From: Candidatus Margulisiibacteriota bacterium
Lineage (GTDB): Bacteria > Margulisbacteria > WOR-1 > O2-12-FULL-45-9
NCBI GenBank assembly: GCA_018814265.1
Contig: JAHIZU010000032.1
Location: 1 to 8,455 of the forward strand
DNA: 8,455 nt
Direction of reading: 5' to 3'
The notes below the pieces were generated by a model. It did no database searches, was not told where the DNA came from, and saw nothing but the letters and a program-made list of their open reading frames with translations. The position numbers and the translations under genes were made by a program. Below, in pieces: positions 1 to 5,599 of the stretch. The number at the start of each line of letters is the position of its first letter. Position 1 is the stretch's first letter.

Positions 1-105
1 GCTGACATTATCAAACTGGCTAATCGGTTTTTCAGGGATGAATATCTGACGTTAGCGGTGATTGGAGATCTGGAAAAGCTGCCGGTCAAAGAAATTCACT
101 GCTGA
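1..105 (+). CDS. C-terminal end of a probable M16-family (insulinase-like) metallopeptidase, partial
   Basis: Frame 1 is open from the window edge to a TGA at 103-105, giving 34 residues that begin ADIIKLANRFF and contain LTLAVIGDLEKL. M16 peptidases and their inactive partner subunits commonly end with a helix followed by a strand of the type 'R(Y/F)F...L.LAVVG', which this matches. The catalytic HxxEH domain would lie upstream, outside the window, so activity cannot be judged. An M16 gene just before dut and dapB is a gene order met in several bacterial phyla, which supports the call. The identification rests on a short tail and is therefore only moderate. Confidence 0.5.
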   Translation, partial: ADIIKLANRFFRDEYLTLAVIGDLEKLPVKEIHC

Positions 106-123
106 ATATCCTCTAGGCACTGT

Positions 124-153
124 TTGGAAATTTCCCACATTATAGTATATAAT
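124..153 (+). promoter_or_regulatory. Candidate sigma-70-type promoter for dut, predicting a leaderless transcript
   Basis: A -35-like TTGGAA (124-129) and a perfect -10 TATAAT (148-153) are separated by 18 bp. Transcription would start about seven bases after the -10, at or next to the A of the dut ATG (161). No Shine-Dalgarno sequence lies in front of dut, so the mRNA may be leaderless. Inferred from sequence only. Confidence 0.5.
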
Positions 154-160
154 ATCAATT

Positions 161-607
161 ATGATCAAAGCCCAAATTAAGCGCCTACCTCATAATCAGG
201 ACTTGCCGCTGCCGCGCTATATGTCAGCGCATGCGGCAGGCATGGATATGTATGCGGCAGTATCTGAGGATACAACAATTCCTCCTGGAGGGTGGAAACT
301 CGTTCCAACTGGTATATCAATGGCCTTGCCAGAGGGTTACGAAGCGCAGGTCAGGCCAAGATCAGGCCTGGCACTCAAACAAGGAGTTTCCGTATTAAAT
401 ACCCCGGGAACAGTTGATGCAGATTATCGTGGTGAAGTCGGGGTCATTTTGATGAATCACAGCCAGAAAGAATTAATCATTAAACGGGGAGACCGCATCG
501 CCCAGATGATCATTAATAAAATAGAAAGAATCGAATTTGAGGAAGTCCCAGAATTGCCGGCAAGCGATCGAGGCGCCGGCGGGTTCGGGCATACAGGGGT
601 GAAATAA
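161..607 (+). CDS. dut: dUTP diphosphatase (dUTPase), trimeric type
   Basis: Hydrolyses dUTP to dUMP and pyrophosphate, keeping uracil out of DNA and supplying dUMP for thymidylate synthesis; a cytosolic homotrimer in this family. All five dUTPase motifs are present in order in 148 residues: motif 1 AAGMDMYA (25-32), motif 2 PRSGLAL (66-72), motif 3 GTVDADYRGEVGV (83-95) with the catalytic Asp at 86 or 88 and Tyr89, motif 4 RGDRIAQMII (109-118), and the mobile C-terminal motif 5 RGAGGFGHTG (137-146). Motif 5 usually reads GFGSTG; here a His replaces the Ser. Length is typical. The ATG at 161 has no Shine-Dalgarno but follows a strong -10 at seven bases. First gene of the dut-dapB-smpB run; dapB starts one base after its stop. 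Confidence 0.96.
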   Translation: MIKAQIKRLPHNQDLPLPRYMSAHAAGMDMYAAVSEDTTIPPGGWKLVPTGISMALPEGYEAQVRPRSGLALKQGVSVLNTPGTVDADYRGEVGVILMNHSQKELIIKRGDRIAQMIINKIERIEFEEVPELPASDRGAGGFGHTGVK

Positions 608-608
608 T

Positions 609-1271
609 ATGGCAAAAATAAAAGTTTTAATTAATGGGGCCAAAGGCAAAATGGGCAGCGAAAGCGTTAAAGCGGTTCTCCAGCAGGCTGATCTGGACCT
701 CGTTGGGCAAACCGACATCGGTGATGATCTGGCAAAAGCTATCCATAACACCAAAGCGGAAGTGGTCGTCGATTTTACCCATCCCGAGGCGGCAATGCAA
801 AATGCCAAAACCATTCTGGCTAACAAAGCTCACGCCATAATCGGCACCACCGGCCTCAGCCAAAATAACCTCTCAGAAATAAGAAAACTTTGCGCTAAGA
901 ACAAGGTTAATTGCCTGGTCGCGCCCAATTTTGCCATTGGCGCGATCCTCATGATGCGGTTCGCCCAAGAGGCCGTCAAACACATGCCCAGTGCGGAAAT
1001 CATCGAGATGCACCACGAACAGAAAGCGGATAAGCCTTCGGGAACCGCTCTCAAGACCGCGCAGCTCATGGGAAAAGACGTCCCCATCCATTCAGTGAGA
1101 CTGCCGGGACTGGTAGCGCATCAGGCAGTTATTTTCGGCGGTCTGGGGCAGACGCTGACTATCCGCCACGACTCGATCTCGCGGGAATCTTTTATGCCTG
1201 GCGTGGTCATGGCCATCCGCAAGGTCAAAAAGTTAAAAGGGCTGGTTTACGGCTTAGAAAATCTGTTATAA
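609..1271 (+). CDS. dapB: 4-hydroxy-tetrahydrodipicolinate reductase
   Basis: Second committed step of the diaminopimelate/lysine pathway: NAD(P)H-dependent reduction of hydroxy-tetrahydrodipicolinate to tetrahydrodipicolinate in the cytosol, feeding lysine and peptidoglycan synthesis. The N-terminal Rossmann fold has the nucleotide loop GAKGKMG (10-16) and GTTG (79-82). The C-terminal domain carries the signature EMHHEQKADKPSGTA (133-147), with the catalytic His pair at 135-136, Lys139 and the substrate-binding SGT at 144-146. PNFAIG (106-111) is also conserved. At 220 residues it is a short form; many DapB proteins have 240-270. The Shine-Dalgarno-like AGGGGTG lies at the end of dut, and the ATG follows the dut stop after one base. 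The partially overlapping pathway enzyme dapA is not in the window. Confidence 0.95.
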   Translation: MAKIKVLINGAKGKMGSESVKAVLQQADLDLVGQTDIGDDLAKAIHNTKAEVVVDFTHPEAAMQNAKTILANKAHAIIGTTGLSQNNLSEIRKLCAKNKVNCLVAPNFAIGAILMMRFAQEAVKHMPSAEIIEMHHEQKADKPSGTALKTAQLMGKDVPIHSVRLPGLVAHQAVIFGGLGQTLTIRHDSISRESFMPGVVMAIRKVKKLKGLVYGLENLL

Positions 1272-1272
1272 T

Positions 1273-1776
1273 ATGGCCAAATCCGACTCCACCAGAGTTT
1301 CGTCGGACAAGTATTTTAAGGTCGTTGCGGATAATCGCAAGGCCCGTTTTGATTTCATTATTCTGGAAAAATATAAAGCCGGCCTGATTCTGGAAGGATT
1401 TGAGGTAAAATCAATCCGGCTCGGCAAGGTCAACCTGAAAGAAAGTTTTGGCCGGGTGGAGAACGAAGAAGTCTGGATCTACGGGATGCACATCAACCCG
1501 TATAAATCCGCAGACAAAGGAAAGATCGACCCGGTCAGGCCCAGAAAGGTTCTGCTCAAGAAGCGAGAATTGGTGAAATTGATCGGTAAAGTAGCCGAGA
1601 AAGGTTTGACCCTGGTTCCCTTAAAGATTTTTTTCGACGGCAACTGGGCCAAAGTGGAGCTGGGGCTGGCAAAAGCCAAAAAGAAGTACGAAAAACGTGA
1701 AACCCTCCGAACTAGAGAAGTTAAAAGAGAGATTGAAAAAGCATTTAAGGGAAAAACTTATGGCCGCACAAGCTAA
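1273..1776 (+). CDS. smpB: SsrA-binding protein SmpB
   Basis: Small RNA-binding protein that delivers tmRNA to stalled ribosomes and mimics the anticodon arm in the empty A site. The 167-residue product has the SmpB OB-fold pattern: NRKARFDF (21-28), LEGFEVKSIR (40-49), the RNA-contacting GKVNLKESF (51-59), and GLAKAKKKYEKRETL (131-145), corresponding to the family GKKxYDKRxxL. The basic tail REVKREIEKAFKG (148-160) fits the helix that enters the mRNA channel. An extra stretch of about ten residues precedes the core. ATG follows the dapB stop after one base and has no clear Shine-Dalgarno, so translation is probably coupled to dapB. Its partner ssrA lies about 850 bp downstream on the same strand. 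Confidence 0.95.
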   Translation: MAKSDSTRVSSDKYFKVVADNRKARFDFIILEKYKAGLILEGFEVKSIRLGKVNLKESFGRVENEEVWIYGMHINPYKSADKGKIDPVRPRKVLLKKRELVKLIGKVAEKGLTLVPLKIFFDGNWAKVELGLAKAKKKYEKRETLRTREVKREIEKAFKGKTYGRTS

Positions 1777-1939
1777 AAAATATACCGTTGCCGATGTTTA
1801 CCAGGAAGCGAATAAAATGCTGACAGAAGAGATGTCCAGCATCAAAAGAAGGCCCTTAAATAACAGCGAAGAAACAAAGATGAAACAGCTGGGCAAATTG
1901 ATCTCAAACATGGTTTTAAAGGAGATGAAGGTTATATGA
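1760..1939 (+). CDS. Small uncharacterised protein, 59 aa, overlapping smpB
   Basis: I do not recognise this protein. It starts MAAQAKKYTVADVYQEAN and is charged and helix-rich, ending in KEMKVI, with no membrane segment or cysteine pair. I chose the ATG at 1760 because AAGGG (1747-1751) sits at good spacing; a GTG at 1697 would add 21 lysine-rich residues but overlap smpB by 80 bases. With the chosen start the overlap with smpB is 17 bases. The stop overlaps the next start in an ATGA, so it is coupled to the following gene. A role linked to its partner is an inference from coupling only. It may be lineage-specific. Confidence 0.7.
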   Translation: MAAQAKKYTVADVYQEANKMLTEEMSSIKRRPLNNSEETKMKQLGKLISNMVLKEMKVI

Positions 1940-2403
1940 TCCAGGTACCGCACAATAAACCTCATGTCCCGCCGCCGATCACTCCGAAGGAAATAGGCAA
2001 AGAAATCAAAAAAACTGAGGACCAGACCAGCCAACAGGTTAAGGCGGCGCCCAAAGCCGGCATTGGCCGAGGGCCGGAATGGGATTCCGCATCAATAGCT
2101 GTAAGATTAGCGGCACTGGCAACCGAGGCCAAGGAAAAGGAAGTCCAGGCCGAAGATTTTAAGAAGATCTTGGAAGAGGTTGTCAGGCTGACCGGACTAA
2201 AAGATCCTCAAGCTGCCATGGAGGCGGCTAATGAAAGGCTGCAAAAAGAAATTGAAGCAGAATTAGAAAAGATCAAAGCGAACAAAGACTTGATGGAAGA
2301 AGCCGATTCCTGGCAAAAGTTCGGCGATCTTCTGGCACAGATGAACCAGGAACAGGTTTCCGCCTTCGTAGAATTACTGCAAAACGAGATCAGGGCACTC
2401 TGA
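1936..2403 (+). CDS. Uncharacterised protein with proline-rich start and long charged helices, 155 aa
   Basis: No family recognised. The ATG sits inside ATGA with the stop of the preceding gene, indicating translational coupling. The first 45 residues are polar and proline-rich (HVPPPITPKEIGKEI) and probably disordered. From about residue 50 to the end the sequence is dominated by Ala, Glu, Lys and Leu in helix-like order (for example AALATEAKEKEVQAEDFKKI), with coiled-coil potential around 55-120, and a final helix with FVELLQNEIRAL. No signal peptide, membrane span or catalytic motif is seen, so a cytosolic structural or adaptor role is possible but unproven. It is the last gene of the dut-smpB run; a palindrome-rich spacer follows. 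Confidence 0.75.
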   Translation: MIQVPHNKPHVPPPITPKEIGKEIKKTEDQTSQQVKAAPKAGIGRGPEWDSASIAVRLAALATEAKEKEVQAEDFKKILEEVVRLTGLKDPQAAMEAANERLQKEIEAELEKIKANKDLMEEADSWQKFGDLLAQMNQEQVSAFVELLQNEIRAL

Positions 2404-2418
2404 TCAAGATAAAAGAAA

Positions 2419-2499
2419 CAAGTTACAAGATACAAACAAATTCTAATGTTCAAGTCTCAATGATTAAACATTATTTTGGTTATTGTATCTTGTACCTTG
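2419..2499 (+). repeat. 81-bp imperfect inverted repeat, AT-rich
   Basis: The left arm caagttacaagatacaa (2419-2435) and the right arm ttgtatcttgtaccttg (2483-2499) are complementary at 16 of 17 positions. An inner pair taatgtt / aacatta (2444-2450 and 2467-2473) is perfect, so the whole segment can fold into one long hairpin. It has no U-run after the stem, so it is not a standard intrinsic terminator. It resembles dispersed palindromic elements of candidate-phylum genomes; that comparison is from memory. Confidence 0.7.
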
Positions 2500-2508
2500 A
2501 TAATTGGA

Positions 2509-2522
2509 GCCTGCCGGCAGGC
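2509..2522 (+). repeat. 14-bp perfect GC-rich palindrome
   Basis: gcctgccggcaggc is self-complementary over its full length and is followed by a further aggc, extending the CCTGC/GCAGG pattern. It lies ten bases after the AT-rich inverted repeat. Such GCAGG palindromes are often repeated in genomes of uncultured bacteria, but no second copy is in this window. Confidence 0.6.
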
Positions 2523-2544
2523 AGGCAAAGCGACGTAAGGCATA

Positions 2545-2621
2545 AGGCTCAGGCCCAGGGGGAAATTTGCTTTCTCCGCCTGCGCCTAGGCCTGTGCCTA
2601 AATTTGCGAAGCAAATTTCCC
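2545..2621 (+). repeat. Nested inverted repeats abutting the ssrA 5' end
   Basis: Three complementary pairings compete here. aggctcaggcccagg (2545-2559) matches the reverse complement of 2585-2599 at 13 of 15 positions. gggaaatttgctt (2560-2572) is a perfect inverted copy of 2609-2621, whose last base touches the first base of ssrA. aaatttgc and gcaaattt (2600-2607 and 2611-2618) form a perfect 8-bp hairpin around GAA, containing the GCGAAGC core known as an unusually stable DNA mini-hairpin. No convincing ssrA promoter could be picked out in this stretch. Confidence 0.65.
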
Positions 2622-3037
2622 GGGGCTGTAAGGGTTTTGACGGGAAGCCGTGGTAGCAAGAGTTGCGAGCCGAGGGCGCTAACCTCCCCTCGTAAAACAC
2701 ATGTTAGCAACGTCATAAACGCAGACGTAAAATCGTTAGCGCACATTGAGTGGTTTGAGGGTCTTGCACCTTCATTTGCCGCTCCTGTGCCAGTTGCTGC
2801 TTAATATATAAGTAGCCCGTCTCCCAAGCTTTGCCGAAGGGTTTGGGGTCAGACGTTATTTTTTCGGCTGCGTGATTAGTCTTTTCTGTTTGGCTGATCA
2901 CTAAGACTTACATCAGATAGCGTGGGAACTGCCTGGCTTCAGGTTAAGTCCCAGGCGAATTATAAAAAGAAGCTACGCTCGTAGTAACTTTTGCGCTGCC
3001 TTTTCGGACGCGGGTTCGACTCCCGCCAGCTCCACCA
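2622..3037 (+). ncRNA. ssrA: Transfer-messenger RNA (tmRNA), one-piece, 416 nt
   Basis: Rescues ribosomes stalled on broken mRNAs by acting first as alanyl-tRNA and then as a template for a degradation tag. The 5' end GGGGCTG (2622-2628) pairs with CAGCTCC (3027-3033) to make the seven-pair acceptor stem with one G-U. The discriminator A3034 and an encoded CCA (3035-3037) follow. The T arm is perfect: GCGGG (3010-3014), loop TTCGACT, CCCGC (3022-3026). The 5' D-like segment GGGTTTTGACGGG (2632-2644) and the CCTCGTAAAA motif before the tag frame are conserved tmRNA elements. Length is in the normal bacterial range. A run of six T follows at once (3038-3043) and may help end transcription. smpB is upstream on the same strand. 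Integration elements often target this 3' end. Confidence 0.96.
2721..2804 (+). other. tmRNA tag-peptide reading frame (27 codons plus TAA)
   Basis: The probable resume codon is GCA at 2721, preceded by CGTCATAAAC, a context like other tmRNAs. The frame encodes ADVKSLAHIE, then WFEGLAPSFAA, then PVPVAA, and stops with TAA at 2802-2804. The usual length is about 8-15 residues; only some groups such as mycoplasmas have tags near 27. The C-terminal VAA fits ClpXP-type recognition. A later resume codon, GCG at 2739, would give 21 residues but has a less typical context. Confidence 0.8.
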
Positions 3038-3087
3038 TTTTTTGGTCGCAAACTCTCGAAATTGGGCGATTTTTCTCAAACGATTGG

Positions 3088-3133
3088 TTTCTGCGGCGCT
3101 TTTTTGGACGGCGGCAAAAAAGCGCCGCAGAAA
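3088..3133. repeat. Perfect 18-bp inverted repeat with 10-nt loop
   Basis: tttctgcggcgctttttt (3088-3105) is the exact reverse complement of 3116-3133, with loop ggacggcggc. The U-runs lie inside or before the stem, not after it, on either strand, so it does not look like an intrinsic terminator. It sits 50 bp behind ssrA, between two converging transcription units, and may be a small palindromic insertion into the recombinase remnant. Confidence 0.75.
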
Positions 3134-3137
3134 AAAC

Positions 3138-3434
3138 GTCGCCCGCCGGCAGTTCCTTGTCATTGGTGACATACAGAAGATTCACTTCTATTGCGTCCTT
3201 TGAATAAAGGACATTTTTGATGTGCCGTCTTATCACGATTTCCCGCTCTGTCTTACTCTCCATAGCAGCAGCCTGAACTACATTTTTAATAGTTTTTTTG
3301 ACCCTTTCGAGATTAAAATTATCGTCTCCCCTGCCCATTTCGACTCCCGTCAGGTCACCTTGCGGGGGTAAATTGAGCGTGGGCAACAAACTCTTAGATG
3401 CACTCCTTATTTCCAAGGCCCAGGGGTCATCCAT
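3138..3434 (-). pseudogene. Possible remnant of a serine site-specific recombinase C-terminus
   Basis: An open minus-strand frame starts at ATG 3434, overlaps the abiEii 3' end by 28 bases and runs without a stop into antisense ssrA (to 2973). Its middle, about residues 40-99, contains ERVKKTIKNVV, EREIVIRRHIKNVLYSK and AIEVNLLYVTNDKELPAG, which resembles the basic, strand-forming end of serine recombinases. No catalytic resolvase domain (N-terminal Ser, YSR or RLxR motifs) exists here, so it is at best a truncated fragment. Its direction, ending against the ssrA 3' end, is what an integrase gene next to its attachment site would show. The last 40 residues, including VELAGVEPASE, are merely antisense of the tmRNA T arm. 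The family call is tentative. Confidence 0.3.
3339..3359 (+). repeat. Degenerate copy of the ssrA 3' end (att-like direct repeat)
   Basis: ttcgactcccgtcaggtcacc repeats the tmRNA segment 3015-3036 (T loop to near the CCA end) in the same orientation. The first 11 bases are identical, and 19 of 22 aligned columns match with two substitutions and one missing base. Phages and islands that integrate into ssrA duplicate this part of the gene, so it may be an old attachment-site copy. It could also be chance or a short duplication. Confidence 0.4.
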
Positions 3435-4321
3435 TCCTTATCATACCCCTGCCCCTTGCTAATCGCCTCGAGCGGGCTAACAAGAAATTTTTCGATCTCA
3501 TGCGCCACCTTGCTTAATTTTTCCGGAGCATGCTCGATCTCTCCCTTTTTCAAAAAAGCCTTCCATAAGGTTTGGCGGTCAGACTCCTTATCGTACATCT
3601 CTTCGGCAAAGAGAGGCTTATGTTCGGGCAATTGACTTTTACGATGGCGAAAAGTCCGTTTTAACGCCTCTGTAAGCCTTAAGCCGTTAAAATCAAACCG
3701 GCGCATCATCAGCCAGAGATCGTAAAAATCCTTCATCCGGCTATTAAGCGAACCGAGTTTTACTGCCGCTTCGAACTTTTCGCTGACTACGCTTTCGACC
3801 GGATAACCTTTCAGCCGCGGTCTAGGAAGGTCTAAGATAACGGGATAATCAACAATGCCTGGCGCGGGGTACATAGTATCTCCAAAAGCCACGTCAATTT
3901 GCATCGTGACGCGCGAGCGCCCCAGCAACCCGTGGAATTTCACGCGTACGCCTTCATAATCCGCGTTCTCCTTGATCTTTTTGGCTTTAACACTTGACGC
4001 GTTAAAAACAAGCCCGTCAGGGTCGACCGGGACTTTGCAGACGTCCTTAATCATGTCCTCGATTGCTGCCACTTTGTTGCTAAAGCGAGCGGAAAAATCG
4101 ATATCTAACGTAGTCCTCCGCTCCGGGACCTGCCAAACCGTGAACATCAGAGCACCTTTTAAAATAAACTGGTCGGCATATTCGGATTGGCTAAAGCGAT
4201 ACAGAAAGCGCTCCATTGCGTAATATTGCAGGACTTCGAAAAACGGGCGTCCGGTTTTAGCAGCTATATTTTGTAAACGGGCCCGAACCGAGGCCGGAAT
4301 GTTCTTAGCAGGCTTTTTCAA
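3407..4321 (-). CDS. abiEii: AbiEii-type nucleotidyltransferase toxin (type IV toxin-antitoxin)
   Basis: Toxin half of an AbiE system, which stops growth or phage spread by nucleotidyl transfer to cellular targets. The 304-residue product has the DNA polymerase beta-like core: LKGALMFTVW (54-63), then RRTTLDIDF (68-76) with the metal-binding pair D73/D75, a third acidic residue D143 in QIDVAFGD, ESVVSEKFEAAV (176-187) and the family motif RMKDFYDLWLM (195-205). All look intact. Length fits the family. The start is TTG, reading TTGA across the abiEi stop (4-base overlap), and a strong CTGGAGG lies seven bases before it, so the two proteins are translationally coupled. Its last bases overlap the recombinase-like remnant. 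Probably cargo of an island at ssrA. Confidence 0.9.
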   Translation of the reverse strand: MKKPAKNIPASVRARLQNIAAKTGRPFFEVLQYYAMERFLYRFSQSEYADQFILKGALMFTVWQVPERRTTLDIDFSARFSNKVAAIEDMIKDVCKVPVDPDGLVFNASSVKAKKIKENADYEGVRVKFHGLLGRSRVTMQIDVAFGDTMYPAPGIVDYPVILDLPRPRLKGYPVESVVSEKFEAAVKLGSLNSRMKDFYDLWLMMRRFDFNGLRLTEALKRTFRHRKSQLPEHKPLFAEEMYDKESDRQTLWKAFLKKGEIEHAPEKLSKVAHEIEKFLVSPLEAISKGQGYDKEWMTPGPWK

Positions 4322-4920
4322 ATTATAGCCTCCAGGACCGGTTTGATAACACTCTCAACGCGACAGAGCTTAGCATACTTCATAATCTCTTTTGGCTTAA
4401 CCTCTTTTTCCGTAACCGCAACCTTGAGGGCATCACGAGCCACATCCAGTCCGATTTTATTGCGGAACTTGAAACAATCAACAACCGTCCTGGCCAGGTT
4501 ATAGACCCTGATCCTGCGCCCATCAACCTCATGGTTTTCAAGCCCCTCTTTCCAGATACCGGGCGCATAGCGATAATACTTTACCGGAGGATATTTTATT
4601 TTATTGGCATGCTTGCCGCGCAGGATTGCTATATGCACATAGCGGGGAATCTCGCTTGTCGCTTCGTGAAAAGCCAGAGCAGAAAGAAGGCAGACAATTC
4701 CTTTTGGAACTTTGATCGAAGCGGCCACAAGATCGGGATTAGAAAGCTGAGTCCCCTCCGCCAACCGGTAAAGGCCGCGATCAACTTTTTTTATCTGACC
4801 GGATTTAACCACAGACCGGAGAACGGTTTTATCAAACCCTGCCTTCTTAATTTCCGAATATCCTGCCAACCCGCTCCTATTCTTAAGAAAGCCTATTAAC
4901 TTCCGCCTTTTATTTGTCAT
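4318..4920 (-). CDS. abiEi: AbiEi-type antitoxin and transcriptional autoregulator
   Basis: Antitoxin of the type IV AbiE system: it counteracts AbiEii without a stable complex and represses its own operon in characterised members. Residues 1-55 form a winged-helix domain (GLAGYSEIKKAGFDKTVL then RGLYRL). The C-terminal antitoxin domain shows the family strings NPDLVAASIKVPKGIVCLLSA (61-81), LAFHEATSEIP (82-92), RIRVYNLARTVVDCFKFR (136-153) and IGLDVARDALK (156-166). Length of 200 residues is usual. ATG at 4920 follows a weak GGGTGGG; the first gene of the pair on the minus strand. The order antitoxin then toxin with a 4-base overlap is the normal one. A palindrome just upstream is a likely operator. 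Confidence 0.9.
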   Translation of the reverse strand: MTNKRRKLIGFLKNRSGLAGYSEIKKAGFDKTVLRSVVKSGQIKKVDRGLYRLAEGTQLSNPDLVAASIKVPKGIVCLLSALAFHEATSEIPRYVHIAILRGKHANKIKYPPVKYYRYAPGIWKEGLENHEVDGRRIRVYNLARTVVDCFKFRNKIGLDVARDALKVAVTEKEVKPKEIMKYAKLCRVESVIKPVLEAII

Positions 4921-4963
4921 ATTATACCCACCCTATTTATATACATTTGTCAATAAGTGTATA
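4921..4963 (-). promoter_or_regulatory. Candidate abiE promoter and AbiEi operator
   Basis: On the minus strand a 24-bp imperfect palindrome lies at 4940-4963: the half sites tatacacttatt and tatacatttgtc (second one reverse-complemented) agree at 9 of 12 positions, with outer TATACA/TGTATA perfect. It contains TTGACA (4953-4948). Possible -10 elements are TATAAA (4941-4936) and TATAAT (4926-4921), but the second touches the start codon and is 21 bp from TTGACA. Known AbiEi proteins bind inverted repeats in their promoter; the exact promoter assignment here is uncertain. Confidence 0.4.
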
Positions 4964-4980
4964 GCATTAGGGAGAGGTTG

Positions 4981-5076
4981 TCAACCTTCTCGCAATCCCG
5001 ATAATTCCAGCTTCTTGATCCGGGAAGGATGTTTGATCTTTTTCAATGCTTTTCGTTCAAGCTGCCTTATTCTATC
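4981..5076 (-). pseudogene. Remnant of an RpoD-type sigma factor, region 4.2 only
   Basis: A minus-strand frame of 31 codons ending in TGA (4983-4981) reads D-RIRQLERKALKKIKHPSR, followed by IKKLELSGLREG. This matches the end of region 4.2 of housekeeping sigma factors (RIRQIEAKALRKLRHPSR), the recognition helix for the -35 element plus the conserved HPSR. Upstream, the in-frame sequence hits TGA before 5100 and no frame gives the expected LxEIG..F..TRE helix cleanly, so the rest of the gene is gone or scrambled. It lies in the same direction just before abiEi. A functional protein from so small a piece is unlikely. The family identification is firm because the motif is so specific. Confidence 0.7.
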
Positions 5077-5599
5077 CCAAATAGGAAACCTGCCCTGATC
5101 TCACCTTAATGAATTCTGCTCTTTTGCTTGAGCTGTTGGCTTTAGGGTGTGTGTAGCCTTAGGCGGAACAGCAAAACTTGTTCCTGGCTCATTTATTCGT
5201 GTCTGGACTTAAATTGAAAACCAGCCCTAAGACCGAAACCTTGCCCTTAATGTATGATCTGTTTTTAATGTGAAAACCAATCCCTTATTTAAAACACAAT
5301 AGAACAAAGCAGAAGAAGCAGGATCATTGCCCTATATATAAACACAAAGCCAGAAGAAGTAAACGTGCAGCGTGCAGCACAGCGTGTGTACAATATATAA
5401 CTATATAGGGATTGTGCGGGATTCCCCGGGCAAACCGCATCATTTTTGACGCTTAAGATTCAATTTTTTGCAGCCATGAATAGTATTGGGCAGAATGATC
5501 GTCAGGGTTTTCTCAGTTAAAGGATGCTCCAATAATTTAGAACACCGATCACTGAACACAGAAACACGGAGCTGACAGATCCTTTATCCAGGACTAACT
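5077..5599. other. Gene-free, AT-rich stretch with small repeats
   Basis: No convincing reading frame was found on either strand. Visible structure is slight: ccctatata (5330-5338) and tatataggg (5402-5410) form a 9-bp inverted pair around a 63-bp loop; cgtgcag is repeated head to tail at 5364-5377; acaaagc followed by agaagaag occurs twice (about 5314 and 5344, the second with one extra base); and gaacac(c/a)ga recurs at about 5540-5565. It may be decayed coding sequence continuous with the sigma remnant. Confidence 0.6.

Noticed and set aside
1267..1275. Perfect TATAAT directly before the smpB ATG as an internal promoter
   Set aside because: It arises from the dapB stop context, has no -35 at suitable distance, and a transcript from it would start inside smpB.
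2460..2804. A 114-codon open frame on the + strand covering the spacer and the tmRNA tag
   Set aside because: Its end is the tmRNA tag frame and its start lies in palindromic repeats; no ribosome site and no protein-like pattern. It is an artefact of the tag frame being open upstream.
2960..3172. Minus-strand frame with WWSWRESNPRPKRQ
   Set aside because: The ESNPRP string is the well-known spurious translation of the antisense of a tRNA/tmRNA T arm and acceptor end; not a gene.
5330..5410. 9-bp inverted pair with 63-bp loop as a structured RNA or terminator
   Set aside because: Arms are short and AT-rich, the loop is long and no T-run follows; likely chance in an AT-rich stretch.
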